Source: Rhabditoides inermis (Eukaryota; Nematoda; Chromadorea; Rhabditida; Rhabditidae). Taken from it: a stretch of 64,000 bases of DNA. Location of the stretch: the NCBI GenBank assembly GCA_963966185.1, contig CAWZYM010000021.1, forward strand, positions 277,501 to 341,500. Direction: 5' to 3'. The position numbers and the translations under genes are program-made. Positions 11,600 through 23,052 of the stretch are shown piece after piece. A model generated the notes under the pieces. That model had not been told where the DNA came from, did not search any database, and saw nothing but the letters and a program-made list of their open reading frames with translations. Position 1 is the first letter of the stretch. Every line of letters starts with the position of its first letter.

Positions 11600-14500
11600 C
11601 TACATCCTCTCACTGGATAGCTCCGCTGTTCCTAGCTCCGCTGTCCGAACCGCCACTTCCCTCGGGCGTCTTCTTGACAGGAACACCACGGCGTGCGGCT
11701 CGCCTAGCCATGATGTCTTGGTCGTTTCCGCTAGCAATCTTGCCCGTGCGTCCCTTCGCATCTCTGGAAAAATAAGTGTCTATCTATGATTACACAAACA
11801 TATGAATATAACGTACATGCGACTTCCAAGTCATCGTTAGAAGGCCGAACACCCTGTTCTGATGCTGATAAGCTGCTTGCATGAGATTTGCGATGTATGT
11901 GCAATCGCCGGTCATATGAAGATAGTATTATTTAGTCATATTAGTCATATGAAGATAGTATTATAGTCAAATGAAGATAGTATTATTTATAAATCAACAC
12001 AATAAAAGTTTAAAAAACGGAACATACCTCGAGTCAAATTCCAGCAGTCCATTGCCTTGCACACTGTCATGTGTACCAGCAGTATCACACTTGTCCAAGG
12101 ATCTTCTATCATTCCGGACGCAACCGCGAGAGTAATAGCCATCAACGTGGTCTAAATATACTTTAAATAATGAAATGGTAGAATAAAAATACCTGCAACT
12201 TTTCTCCTCCCGACAAACCCGACAAGCTGCGCACGTCATCAGTAGGAGTGGCGGCAAGATACGTCGGAAGTTCTGCTGAAGACAGTGCGATATTCAGCTC
12301 ATCGATGTCATTCTCCGAGACACGTGCGTTGCGATGTCTTGTAGAAGAGGAGAAGCAATCTGAAAGACAATTATAAGCTACATTTACAACTATTGTTGAT
12401 GACATCACCTTTATGTAGATCACAAACAACACCCTCTGCGACTGTGTGCAGATGATCCACGACTCCCAAAACAGGGGGGAAATGCCGAACCCAGATGGAT
12501 ATGCCTACAAGTACACCGTACAATCTGATATGATATTAGTTTTTGAGTTTATGAAACATTAAATAAACCTAATCGAATTTCATGAGATCATTTTCAATGT
12601 GGTCTGAAATATCTAATAATAGTGCATATATGATATAACCTGCAACAGGCCTAAGTCATACCACGGAATCCATTCCTCCGGTTGAGTGCGTCGCTGACAA
12701 CACAGTTCCTCGGACCTCCAAATGTCCTTGTTGTCGGCATTGCAGCTGGAAGAGCGGACGGAGGGAATCTCACAGCACCTAATAAAAGATGCTGTATAAT
12801 GGAAATTCAAAACGTCTCAATCTCGTATAATAATTTACCTGCATGGTGAACACCTTGGATGATACACCGATTACAGGACTGGTATCCTGTGGGGGATGGG
12901 AGGCACCACACGTAACTTGCAGCTTGCCCGTTCAAGGCCACATACGACACACGGTATCTCAGAGACCAGATCTGTAGAGAAAAAAATAAAGCATTTCTTC
13001 TTTGTTTTCTAACCGTTCCATTGCTGTCCGGAAGAAGAAGGGGTGCACGATGTGACTGACGAATCCAATGGAGGAATCCATTCAGCACATTGGGCCACAC
13101 ATGTGCTGGAGGAGTACCGTTCACGTGCGCGCCCCCGAGGAGGTGGACAGACGTTGACTTTCCTCGAATAGTAGGCGCCAGGTCCATCAAAGACACATAC
13201 ACTGGCCAAATTCCTGACCTGAATATTAATGTTTTCACAGCATACATAATTTCAATGAAAATAATTCGAACATAAAGGTTTAGTGATTTACGTACCGACT
13301 AATTCCACGCAGGGGGACTCCGTCAGCTCCGATCTGCAGCTGAATGACCAGTTCGTGGTTTCTGAACTCGGCATTCGTCTCCATATGAGATGAGAAGCGG
13401 GGATAGTAACGAGCATCCGGTCGTGGGTACGCATCATGGGAAGGGTGAGAGGGTTGACCAGCTGGAGATGCCTGGGCGGCATGTAGTTCTCGGTGCACGT
13501 TGACAATGTCCTAAACAATTCTTTTACAATGACTTATATTGCATTTTATTTAACAAGAAACGTAACACAACCCCCTCTCATTGTGTCCACTGCATCATTT
13601 AGCTAATAAGACAGTAACTGACAGGATTTTAGTTTTGTCACAGTTGTTCTCGGGTTGCTGTAATACTACAATATCGTTCGAGATATCATCTCACTATGTT
13701 TCGAGACTAAACGAATCCCAAAATATCTGTTACGGTAGCTACAGTATCCCGCATGGTAATTTTTGCAATAACTCACAATACATTTTAAGATTAACTCACA
13801 TCAATGTATCGCTCACACGTTGCTTCAATCGAGGAGTACTCCTGAACGGCGAACACAGAGTAGTTGCGAAGAGCGTCAGATCGCTTCAGAACTCGTCCAG
13901 TGAATCGTCCTTGCACCCGATGCGACCGTCTATAAAACTCATGCCTGAGAAAAGCAAATCACTAGAGGATAACTAACCGCATGTATCTGCGCATCACTTG
14001 ACGACAGCGAATAGATGTGCACCTTGTAGAGTGCGATCGAAGAGTTCCTCCACAAACGGAGCAGTGTTCAACTTCAGACAAGTTGACCGCTCCTCGGATG
14101 GTTTCTCGTAAGGCAAGTTCAATAGCTGCATTGTACTGCAACCCTCTGTTTCCAGCCCTTCTCCTGGATCTGTCAACTTCTTTCTCAACTTGCTCGTCAG
14201 AACGTCCTTCGAAAATCCCCTCCACTGTCACTGAGAGCAGATTCGAAGGTATCGCAGATATCCAAGCCACACCTGCTCGCGGTGGGGGCTGCGGAGGAAA
14301 GCCCCCTCCCCCGCCCGCTCCCCCTCCTCCGCCTCCTCCTCCTCCAGCGCCGCCTCCTCCAGCCCCGCCCCCGCCTCCTCCTCCTCCAGCACCGCCTCCG
14401 CCTCCTCCAGCACCGCCTCCGCCGCCTCCTCCTCCAGCACCGCCTCCGTCGCCTCCTCCTCCAGCACCGCCTCCGCCGCCTCCAGCGCCGCCTCCTCCAG

Positions 14501-15218
14501 CCCCGCCTCCTCCAGCCCCGCCTCCTCCAGCGCCGCCTCCTCTAGCCCCGCCCCCGCCTCCTCCTCCTCCAGCACCGCCTCCGCCGCCTCCAGCGCCGCC
14601 TCCTCCAGCCCCGCCTCCTCCAGCCCCGCCTCCTCCAGCGCCGCCTCCTCTAGCCCCGCCCCCGCCTCCTCCTCCTCCAGCCCCGCCTCCTCCAGCCCCG
14701 CCCCCGCCTGCTCCTCCCCCAGCACCGCCTCCGCCGCCTCCTCCTCCAGCACCGCCTCCGCCTCCTCCAGCCCCGCCCCCGTCTGCTCCTCCTCCAGCCC
14801 CGCCCCCGCCTGCTCCTCGTCCAGCGCCTCCTCCGCCTCCTCCAGCGCCGCCTCCTACAGTCCCGCCCCCGCCTTCCGAACTGAGAACGTCGTCGTCATC
14901 TAAAAAAAATCATATTGAAATGAATACAATAAGGCAAGGTGTTAACATATATAAGCGATCATCTGAATGATCAAAATGAATGAAAACTGAGAGATGAATG
15001 AAAATCTCGTGCTCACTTGCAGATGCAACAATCTCATCATTCGTCCTGTTTCGTCCGTGTCCGTGTCCCGAGAAAGCTGATAACATGACAGTTAAAAGCA
15101 AAACACAATCAAATCAATGATAAAAACCTTACTGAATAGTAAAGACGATCACCATACCTCTTTTTATTGAGCGGCAAGGGGTGTTTTTTCTTCCCCACTG
15201 GTTTCGGAGTAAGCCCAT
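11600..15218 (-). CDS. CACTA (En/Spm)-like transposase, 820 aa, 13 exons
   Basis: Minus exons: 15218-15158, 15076-15017, 14899-13978, 13944-13800, 13510-13296, 13218-13014, 12971-12839, 12778-12662, 12504-12409, 12359-12193, 12151-12028, 11872-11817 and 11761-11600. They sum to 2463 bases with every phase consistent and no stop. Order of parts: a short basic N-terminus, a Gly/Ala low-complexity tract of about 190 residues, a zinc-binding-like motif (CSVCGGTLRSHSTRCTSIRC), then the transposase core. Core landmarks match the Transposase_21 pattern: LQIGADGVPL with the first Asp, SGIWPVYVSLMDLAP, YQSCNRCIIQGVHH, and VVDHLHTVAEGVV equivalent to the D-Y-M-H block. Such enzymes cut and paste the element through its terminal repeats. 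The final exons are the least certain. The intact frame suggests recent activity or domestication. Confidence 0.7.
14284..14872 (-). repeat. Gly/Ala-coding CCTCCTCC/GCCGCCTCC minisatellite inside the transposase
   Basis: About 590 bp of imperfect GCCCCGCCTCCTCCA-type repeats lie inside exon 3 of the transposase. In the reading frame that joins both flanking unique segments the minus strand encodes Gly-rich sequence with Ala every few residues. The antisense frame is Pro-rich and the other frame is Glu/Ala/Leu, and both are open, which is why long shadow ORFs appear here. Confidence 0.75.
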
Positions 15219-15563
15219 TACTGTGAATAACAAGATATTTCTCAAACAAAGATATGAACATTCAAAATAATATTATCACATAGTATTTACAAAAAACGAC
15301 ATTCATTTCGAAAATTTCATCACATGTACAAATCAACACAATGAAAACAATTACATGTTTGTTACATGTTTCATGCATGTTCGTTACATGAAACAATTCG
15401 GTAGTCACTATCATGACTAAAGTGAAATCGATCAGAATGACACAGTCATGTTTGTTACGGATGACACAATGCTGCATTACACATTCCGTGAACCTTGTTT
15501 TTCATACAATACATAGTCTTTCTGGTCAACTTTTCTGCATGTTTGTGTCGCGCTGGTTTCGGA

Positions 15564-16172
15564 GAGAGAGAGCGCGCAGAGAGCGTACGCTCGTGAGAGA
15601 GCCAAGAGGCCGGGATGTGAGAGTGGCTGAGCGAGAGGCGGGGCATGAGCGTTCGACCAATCAGATTGCACCAGACAGTGGGCCGAGCGACCAATGAGCG
15701 CAGAGTGCAGTGGGCGGGGCTTACGTGATGCACACCGTCGTCGTCGTCGTCGTCGTAAACACGTTTAGTGGCAAAATGAGCGAAAAGTTGTTTTGGATAT
15801 TTTGGAAGCCGCAACCGATATTTATTTCTTGTATCACATACTCATAAGTCTTGTCAAATGATATTCTAACAAAAAAAAACACATACTATGGAGTATATCG
15901 TATTGGGATAGAGGAAATTGAGTATGCCTTGGGGGTGACGCGCTGCGCGCGTCAAAGATCAAGACAAACGGGCGGCGCTGCGCGCCGCCCTCAATATTTT
16001 AGATACACGTACTCTCTGAATGACTGTCATGTGATTGGGAAAAAACTTCAAAACGTCAACTTCCACAGTATGTTTTGCTTTGTTTTTTTGCCATTCTATT
16101 TGTTGCTTTCTAGTACATGTGTCTCATTCCCCTTGTGTTGCTGTTTCTAGATTTGTGAGCGTCTGCCCATCC
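15564..16172. other. Spacer with GC hairpins, no gene seen
   Basis: This stretch lies between the CACTA-like element and the stop codon of the macro-domain gene. It holds a CGT triplet run (15738-15756) and the two GC-rich hairpins at 15937-15990. Short plus-strand frames here show no domain. Confidence 0.4.
15937..15990. repeat. Two adjacent GC-rich hairpins
   Basis: GACGCGC-TGC-GCGCGTC at 15937-15953 and GGGCGGCGC-TGC-GCGCCGCCC at 15970-15990 are near-perfect inverted repeats with the same TGC loop, 16 bp apart. They could be a 3'-end structure of a mobile element (helitron-like hairpin) or an RNA stem-loop downstream of the macro-domain gene. Confidence 0.6.
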
Positions 16173-17155
16173 CTAGCTCACCTGCAAGTGGGTGTCCTTG
16201 TACTGTATAGCCACCTCTGCCACTGCCTCCTGGATCACTGCACTCGGTGCCACCACTGTCACGTGGTGGAGAGTCGCCTGTAAGAGATGATGAGAGATAG
16301 CAGAACTGGTCGTCTCCTACCGATTCGCGAAGCACGGCGTATGCGGCCATGACTGCCGCGTTCACCGAATCGATTTCGGCGAAGCCATTGCTCGCCGCCC
16401 CGCATACAGGCACCGCCTAAAAGAGACATGAGCGGAATAGTCTATGCGCACCACCCACCACAGAGCTTAATCCAGATTGCTCGGCGGTCGACAGCGCTTC
16501 TCGGTAGCAGTGGAGCAGCGCCAGCTCATCGCGGAGACGCGGTGCGCCCGTGCACTGGGACAGCCGAACGTGCACCAGGGCTACAATCGTGATAGTAAGG
16601 TGATCGGGGAATAAAAAAGACAAGATGAAACTCACCGAGTGCGTCGAAATGGGGCGCCGATGTTCTCACCGTCTCGCCCACTATCAGCTTCTTCCCCTTC
16701 CTCCGCGCACGCTCTCGTCTAGGTTCGTTCTGAACAGGTATCCTCATCTCCCCTCTCCACCCTTCACTTATCCCTTTACTCCGCGTACCTCCAATGATGT
16801 GACGCCGAACCGCAGAGACGATCACTTCACACGTTTGGCTGCCGAAAGTGCCGGTGATGAACGACATCTAGAATTCCGATATAGCTGAGTGACAATCTCT
16901 CTCACTCACCACTTTCTGCTCTCCGTTCTCGGATAGGAACTGAAAGTATATATTATATGTTTCAATGTTTGTATGACATGTTTTTCCAACAAATAACCAC
17001 TGCAATGTTCTAGAAGTGCCCTCTCTCTCTCACCGTGACACCACTCGGACGGACGGCCGCCGACGCGCCTCCGACTACGCTCTCCCCCGACGAGTCATAG
17101 CTGACGTCGCCCTGTTCCCTCCGGCGACTCTGCTGAAGAGGAGAGGTGAGACAGG

Positions 17156-17198
<43 letters not shown>

Positions 17199-17528
17199 AA
17201 GAGAGAGAAGAAAGAGAGAGAAGGAAGAGAGAGAGAGAAAGAGAAGGAGAGAGAGAGAGAGAGAGAGAAGGAAGAGAGAGAAGAAAGAGAGAGAAGGAAG
17301 AGAGAGAGAGAAAGAGAAGGAGAGAGAGAGAGAGAGAGAAGGAAGAGAGAGAAGAAAGAGAGAGAAGGAAGAGAGAGAAGAAAGAGAGAGAAGGAAGAGA
17401 GAGAGAAAGAGAAGGAGAGAGAGAGAGAGAGAGAGAAGAAAGAGAGAGGAGGAAGAGAGAGAAGGAAGAGAGAGAAGGAAGAGAGAGAAGGAAGAGAGAG
17501 AGAGAGAGAGAGAGAGAAGGAAAGAGAA

Positions 17529-17562
<34 letters not shown>

Positions 17563-17573
17563 GGAAGAGAGAG

Positions 17574-17610
<37 letters not shown>

Positions 17611-17651
17611 AAGGAAGAGAAAGAAGGAAGAGAGAGAAGAAAAAGAGAGAA

Positions 17652-17688
<37 letters not shown>

Positions 17689-17747
17689 AAGAGAGAGAAG
17701 AAAGAGAGAGAAGGAAGAGAGAGAAGGAAGAGAGAGAGAAAGAGAAG

Positions 17748-17778
<31 letters not shown>

Positions 17779-17841
17779 AAGAGAGAGAAGGAAGAGAGAG
17801 AAGGAAGAGAGAGAAGGAAGAGAGAGAAGGAAGAGAGAGAA

Positions 17842-17878
<37 letters not shown>

Positions 17879-17886
17879 AAAGAGAA

Positions 17887-17921
<35 letters not shown>

Positions 17922-17950
17922 AGGAAGAGAGAGAAGAAAGAGAGAGAGAA

Positions 17951-17989
<39 letters not shown>

Positions 17990-18161
17990 AAGGAAGAGAA
18001 AGAAGGAAGAGAGAGAAGAAAAAGAGAGAAGGAAGAGAGAGAGAGAGAGAGAGAGAGAGAAGGAAGAGAGAGAAGAAAGAGAGAGAGAAGGAAGAGAGAG
18101 AGAGAGAGAGAGAGAGAAGGAAGGAAGAGAAAGAAGGAAGAGAGAGAAGAAAAAGAGAGAA

Positions 18162-18210
<49 letters not shown>

Positions 18211-18452
18211 AAAGAGAGAGAAGGAATAGAGAGAAGAAAGAGAGAGAAGGAAGAGAGGGAGAGAGAAAGAGAGAGAGAGAGAGAATATTGTACCTGAAGC
18301 TCTTCTCCAGACAAGGAGTTGCTCCGCCTCCTCTTCGATACGGCGGCCACTGGGCACCGGCTGTCCTGGCACATCTGCAACAATCGACAAGGTGAGTGAA
18401 AAGAAGAAAGGACACTTGCCATGTTGTGGTCATCGTCGTCGTTGCTGAGCAT
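16173..18452 (-). CDS. Macro-domain-like protein, 280 aa, seven exons
   Basis: Minus exons: 18452-18294, 17132-17034, 16939-16910, 16867-16636, 16580-16459, 16416-16321 and 16277-16173 (stop). They total 843 bases with phases in agreement. The N-terminal ~85 residues are low-complexity (LSNDDDDHN, SKRRRSNSLSGEELQ) and may carry a nuclear signal. The C-terminal part follows the macro fold: EVIVSAVRRHIIGG, VGETVRTSAPHFDALALVHV, LLHCYREALSTAEQSGLSSV, then VPVCGAASNGFAEIDSVNAA and LHHVTVVAPSAVIQEAV. Macro domains bind ADP-ribose or remove it from proteins. The usual glycine-rich ligand loops look degenerate, so activity is doubtful. A 45-bp in-frame segment in exon 1 could be a mini-intron. The first intron is the GA microsatellite. 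Confidence 0.65.
17158..18284. repeat. 1.1-kb GA microsatellite in an intron
   Basis: This is uninterrupted polypurine sequence, (GA)n broken by regular AAGGAAG and AAGAAAG blocks, lying in the first intron of the macro-domain gene. All six-frame ORFs across it (Arg-Glu-Lys or Ser-Leu-Phe) are repeat artefacts. On the transcript strand it is a long polypyrimidine tract. Confidence 0.95.
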
Positions 18453-18639
18453 GTGTTCGTCTCCGCTCCCTTCTTCGCCTTCGACGTGCCCTTAACACAC
18501 ACAACCCTCTCTCCCTGTCTGATTGCGGTCCAATTTTGACACACTGTCTGTTTAAGGAGTGCCCGTCTCACGTCTCTCTCAATGCAGTTTGACTGAGGAA
18601 AACGGGCTTATGAGTGAGGAAAACGGGCTATTAGGAATT

Positions 18640-19155
18640 CGCACCACGCACCACCACACCACCGCACCACTACACCATCGCACCACCGCACCACCGCACC
18701 ACATTTTATCGCATTACCGCACCATCGCACCACATTTAACCGCACCACCGCACCATCGCACCACATGTTATCGCACCACCGCACCATCGCAGCACCACTT
18801 AATGTTATCGCACCACTTGCTAAAAATATGTATTTCATGTATATTTTTTAGTCTTTCCGGATGCCGCTTCGCGCCGCATATACGTTTACCACTCCATCAC
18901 CATCAGTTATTCTTTAGTCATACATTTGCAAACCTACATAGTTCTTTACATGCATAGTGCCCAGGGGTGACATGAGTTCTTTTCGTTGAACCCTCGTTAT
19001 ATCCCTTCTCAAAAACTATCACTAATCTAGCAGTCTGCCCTGTAACTGTCAGACTGCTGTGTCAATGTCAGTAATGGATGCAGAGATCAAATCATCACTT
19101 GCTAGATGAGACATGTAGCAGTCTGTGAGCAAACCCCGCGCACGTCAGCAACTGC
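18640..19155 (-). mobile_element. Partial foldback-like element in opposite orientation
   Basis: GCACCACC-type repeats (18641-18830) are followed by a reversed copy of the core found in the downstream higher-order units, through ATAGTGCCCAGGGGTGACAT near 18953-18973 to about 19155. It is the mirror image of 19970-20460, so this left end and the first complete copy form a large imperfect palindrome. Confidence 0.8.
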
Positions 19156-19500
19156 TTCCTAACTGAGGAAAATGGGTTTTTGAGTGAAAAAAATGCGGTT
19201 TTGAATGAGGAAAATGGGTTTTTGAGTGAGGAAAAATCGGTTTTGACTGAGGAAAATGCGGTTTGACTGATAAAAAGGGGTTTTTGAGTCAGGAAATGCG
19301 GTTTTGACTGAGGAAAATGCGGTTTTGACTGATGAAAATGGTTTTTTTTTTGAGTGAGGAAGCGGTTTTGACTGAGGAAAATGAGTTTTTGAGTGAGGAA
19401 ATGCGGTTTTGAATGAGGAAAATGGGTTTTTGGGTGAGGAAATGCGTTTTGAATGAGGAAAATGGGTTTTTGGGTGAGGAAAACGGGCAATTAGGAATTC

Positions 19501-20460
19501 GCACCACGCACCACCGCACCACGCACCACCGCACCACCGCACCACTACACCACCGCACCACTACACCACCGCACCACCGCACCACTACACCACCGCACCA
19601 CCGCACCATCACACCATCGCACCACATTCTATCGCACCACGCTTTATCGCACCACCGATCGCACCACCGCCCAGGGGTTTTAGAAGTATCATTTTTCGCG
19701 CGTATTTTCGTAAGAAGTATTTTGCTCATGCATTTTTTGATATAAGTTCCGTTTCAAGTTCATGTTACTCGTTTTCAGAAGTAATATACTTAATGTTGCT
19801 TGAAAAAATAATGGTGTCATATCTGATAATCGCTAGACTTCTATTTGCATAGTAAGCTATTTGGTGATGGTGACGTGTCGTGTTGATTGGTATTCGATTT
19901 ATCACATTCAGCGTTTACAGACGATTTTTCTTCTTCAAATCTTCGCTATAGGTGTAAATAGGAGTTGCTGACGTGCGCGGGGTTTGCTCACAGACTGCTA
20001 CATGTCTCATATAGCAAGTGATGATTTGAATTTGATCTCTGCATCCATTACTGACATTGACACAACAGTCTGACAGTTACAGGGCAGACTGCTAGATAAG
20101 TGATAGTTTTTGAGAAGGGATATAACGAGGGTTCAACGAAAAGAACTCATGTCACCCCTGGGCACTATGCATGTAAAGAACTAGGAATGCAAATGTATGA
20201 CTAAAGATTAACTGATGGTGATGGAGTGGTAAACGTGTATGCGGCACGAAGCGGTATCCGGCATGACGAAAAAATATACATGAAATACATATTTTCAGCA
20301 AGTGGTGCGATAACATAAGTGGTGGTGCGGTGGTGCGGTAGTGCGATAACATGTGGTGCGATGGTGCGGTGGTGCGGTTAGATGTGGTGCGGTGGTGCGA
20401 TAAAATGTGGTGCGGTGGTGCGGTGGTGTAGTGGTGCGGTGGTGTGGTGGTGCGTGGTGC
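19501..20460 (+). mobile_element. Foldback-like element in the array, copy 1
   Basis: The left arm is a tandem GCACCACC/CACTACACCACC repeat (19501-19668) and the right arm is a tandem GGTGGTGCGGTGG repeat (about 20295-20460), i.e. inverted tandem arms. The unique core starts CCCAGGGGTTTTAGAAG at 19669. Near 20155-20165 it contains ACCCCTGGGCAC, the inverse of its start. No long ORF is present in the core. The architecture resembles foldback elements whose terminal repeats are made of small tandem units. Confidence 0.7.
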
Positions 20461-22092
20461 GATTTCCTAATAGCCAGGAAAACGCGGTTTTGACTGAGGA
20501 AAATGCGGTTTGACTGAGGAAAATGCGGTTTGACTGAGGAAAATGCGGCTTTGACTGAGGAAAATGCGGTTTTGACTGAGGAAAATGGGTTTTTGAGTGA
20601 GGGAATGCGGTTTTGAATAAGGAAAATGGGTTTTTGAGTGAGGAAAACGCGGTTTTGACTGAGGAAAATGAGTTTTTGAGTGAGGAAATGCGGTTTTGAA
20701 TGAGGAAACTGAGTTTTTGACTGAGGAAAACGCGGTTTGACTGAGGAAAATGCGGTTTTGACTGAGGAAAATGCAGTTTGACTGAGGAAAAGGGGTTTTT
20801 GAGTGAGGAAATGCGGTTTTGAATAAGGAAAAAGGGTTTATGAGTGAGGAAAACGCGGTTTTGACTGAGGAAAATGAGTTTTTGAGTGAGGAAATGCGGT
20901 TTTGAATGAGGAAACTGGGTTTTTGACTGAGGAAAACGCGGTTTTGACTGAGGAAAATGCGGTTTGACTGAGGAAAATGCGGTTTTGACTGAGGAAAACG
21001 AGGTTTTGAGTGAGGAAAATGCAGTTTTGACTGAGGAAAATGCAGTTTGACTGAGGAAAAGGGGTTTTTGACTGAGGAAATGCGGTTTTGAAAGAGAAAA
21101 ATGGGTTTTTGGGTGAGGAAAACGCAGTTTTGAGTGAGGAAAATGCGGTTTGACTGAGGAAAACGCGGTTTTGAAAGGGAAAATGCAGTTTGACTGAGGA
21201 AAACGCGGTTTTGAGTGAGGAAAATGCAGTTTGACTGAGGAAAACGGGCTTATGAGTGAGGAAAACGCGGTTTTGACTGAGGAAAATGCGGTTTTGACTG
21301 ATGAAAATGCGGTTTTGACTGATGAAAATGGGTTTTCGAGTGAGGAAAATGCGGTTTTGAATGAGGAAAAAGGGTTTTTGAGTGATGAAAATGCGGTTTT
21401 GACTGATGAAAATGGGTTTTTGAGTGAGGAAAATGCGGTTTTGAATGAGGAAAATGGGTTTTTGAGTGAGGAAAACGCGGTTTTGACTGAGGAAAATGCG
21501 GTTTGACTGAGGAAAATGGGTTTTTGAGTGAGGAAAAAGCGGTTTTGACTGAGGAAAATGGGTTTTTGAGTGAGGAAAACGCGGTTTTGACTGAGGAAAA
21601 TGCGGTTTTGACTGATGAAAATGGGTTTTTGAGTGAGGAAAATGCGGTTTTGAATGAGGAAAATGCGGTTTTGACTGATAAAAATGGGTTTTTGAGTGAG
21701 AAAGCGGTTTTGACTGAGGAAAAAGCGGTTTGACTGAGGAAAATGCGGCTTTGACTGAGGAAAATGGGTTTTTGAGTGAAAAAATGCGGTTTTGAATGAG
21801 GAAAATGGGTTTTTGAGTGAGGAAAAATCGGTTTTGACTGAGGAAAATGCGGTTTGACTGATAAAAAGGGGTTTTTGAGTCAGGAAATGCGGTTTTGACT
21901 GAGGAAAATGCGGTTTTGACTGATGAAAATGGTTTTTTTTTTTGAGTGAGGAAGCGGTTTTGACTGAGGAAAATGAGTTTTTGAGTGAGGAAATGCGGTT
22001 TTGAATGAGGAAAATGGGTTTTTGGGTGAGGAAATGCGTTTTGAATGAGGAAAATGGGTTTTTGGGTGAGGAAAACGGGCAATTAGGAATTC

Positions 22093-23052
22093 GCACCACG
22101 CACCACCGCACCACGCACCACCGCACCACCGCACCACTACACCACCGCACCACTACACCACCGCACCACCGCACCACTACACCACCGCACCACCGCACCA
22201 TCACACCATCGCACCACATTCTATCGCACCACGCTTTATCGCACCACCGATCGCACCACCGCCCAGTGGTTTTACAAGTATCATTTTTCGCGCGTATTTT
22301 CGTAAGAAGTATTTTGCTCATGCATTTTTTGATATAAGTTCCGTTTCAAGTTCATGTTACTCGTTTTCAGAAGTAATATACTTAATGTTGCTTGAAAAAA
22401 TAATGGTGTCATATCTGATAATCGCTAGACTTCTATTTGCATAGTAAGCTATTTGGTGATGGTGACGTGTCGTGTTGATTGGTATTCGATTTATCACATT
22501 CAGCGTTTACAGACGATTTTTCTTCTTCAAATCTTCGCTATAGGTGTAAATAGCAGTTGCTGACGTGCGCGGGGTTTGCTCACAGACTGCTACATGTCTC
22601 ATATAGCAAGTGATGATTTGAATTTGATCTCTGCATCCATTACTGACATTGACACAACAGTCTGACAGTTACAGGGCAGACTGCTAGATAAGTGATAGTT
22701 TTTGAGAAGGGATATAACGAGGGTTCAACGAAAAGAACTCATGTCACCCCTGGGCACTATGCATGTAAAGAACTAGGAATGCAAATGTATGACTAAAGAT
22801 TAACTGATGGTGATGGAGTGGTAAACGTGTATGCGGCACGAAGCGGTATCCGGCATGACGAAAAAATATACATGAAATACATATTTTCAGCAAGTGGTGC
22901 GATAACATAAGTGGTGGTGCGGTGGTGCGGTAGTGCGATAACATGTGGTGCGATGGTGCGGTGGTGCGGTTAGATGTGGTGCGGTGGTGCGATAAAATGT
23001 GGTGCGGTGGTGCGGTGGTGTAGTGGTGCGGTGGTGTGGTGGTGCGTGGTGC
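22093..23052 (+). mobile_element. Foldback-like element, copy 2
   Basis: This has the same arms and core as the copy at 19501, with the core starting CCCAGTGGTTTTACAAG at 22262. It is embedded in the minisatellite at the same unit phase as the others, so the higher-order unit was amplified as a block rather than by separate insertions. Confidence 0.75.

Larger units (their letters stand above)
10870..15563. mobile_element. CACTA (En/Spm)-like DNA transposon, probably autonomous
   Basis: Terminal inverted repeats of 27 bp (one mismatch) lie at 10870-10896 and 15537-15563, with core CGAAACCAGCGCGACACA. The subterminal zones hold repeated ACATGTTTGTT/CATGTTTCATG motifs (10989-11037 and 15345-15395), as is common in CACTA elements. 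They enclose a complete transposase gene on the minus strand. The ends do not begin with CACTA and no clean 3-bp target duplication is visible, so the exact termini are uncertain. A diverged direct repeat of about 80 bp lies just outside each end. Confidence 0.6.

Noticed and set aside
14017..14970. Plus-strand Pro-rich 317-codon frame (formin-like polyproline)
   Set aside because: It is antisense to the transposase exon. The minus-strand Gly-rich frame joins both flanking exons in phase.
17010..18571. Several 380-500 codon frames rich in Ser-Leu-Phe or Arg-Glu-Lys
   Set aside because: They are GA/CT microsatellite translations; the true exons lie on either side of the tract.
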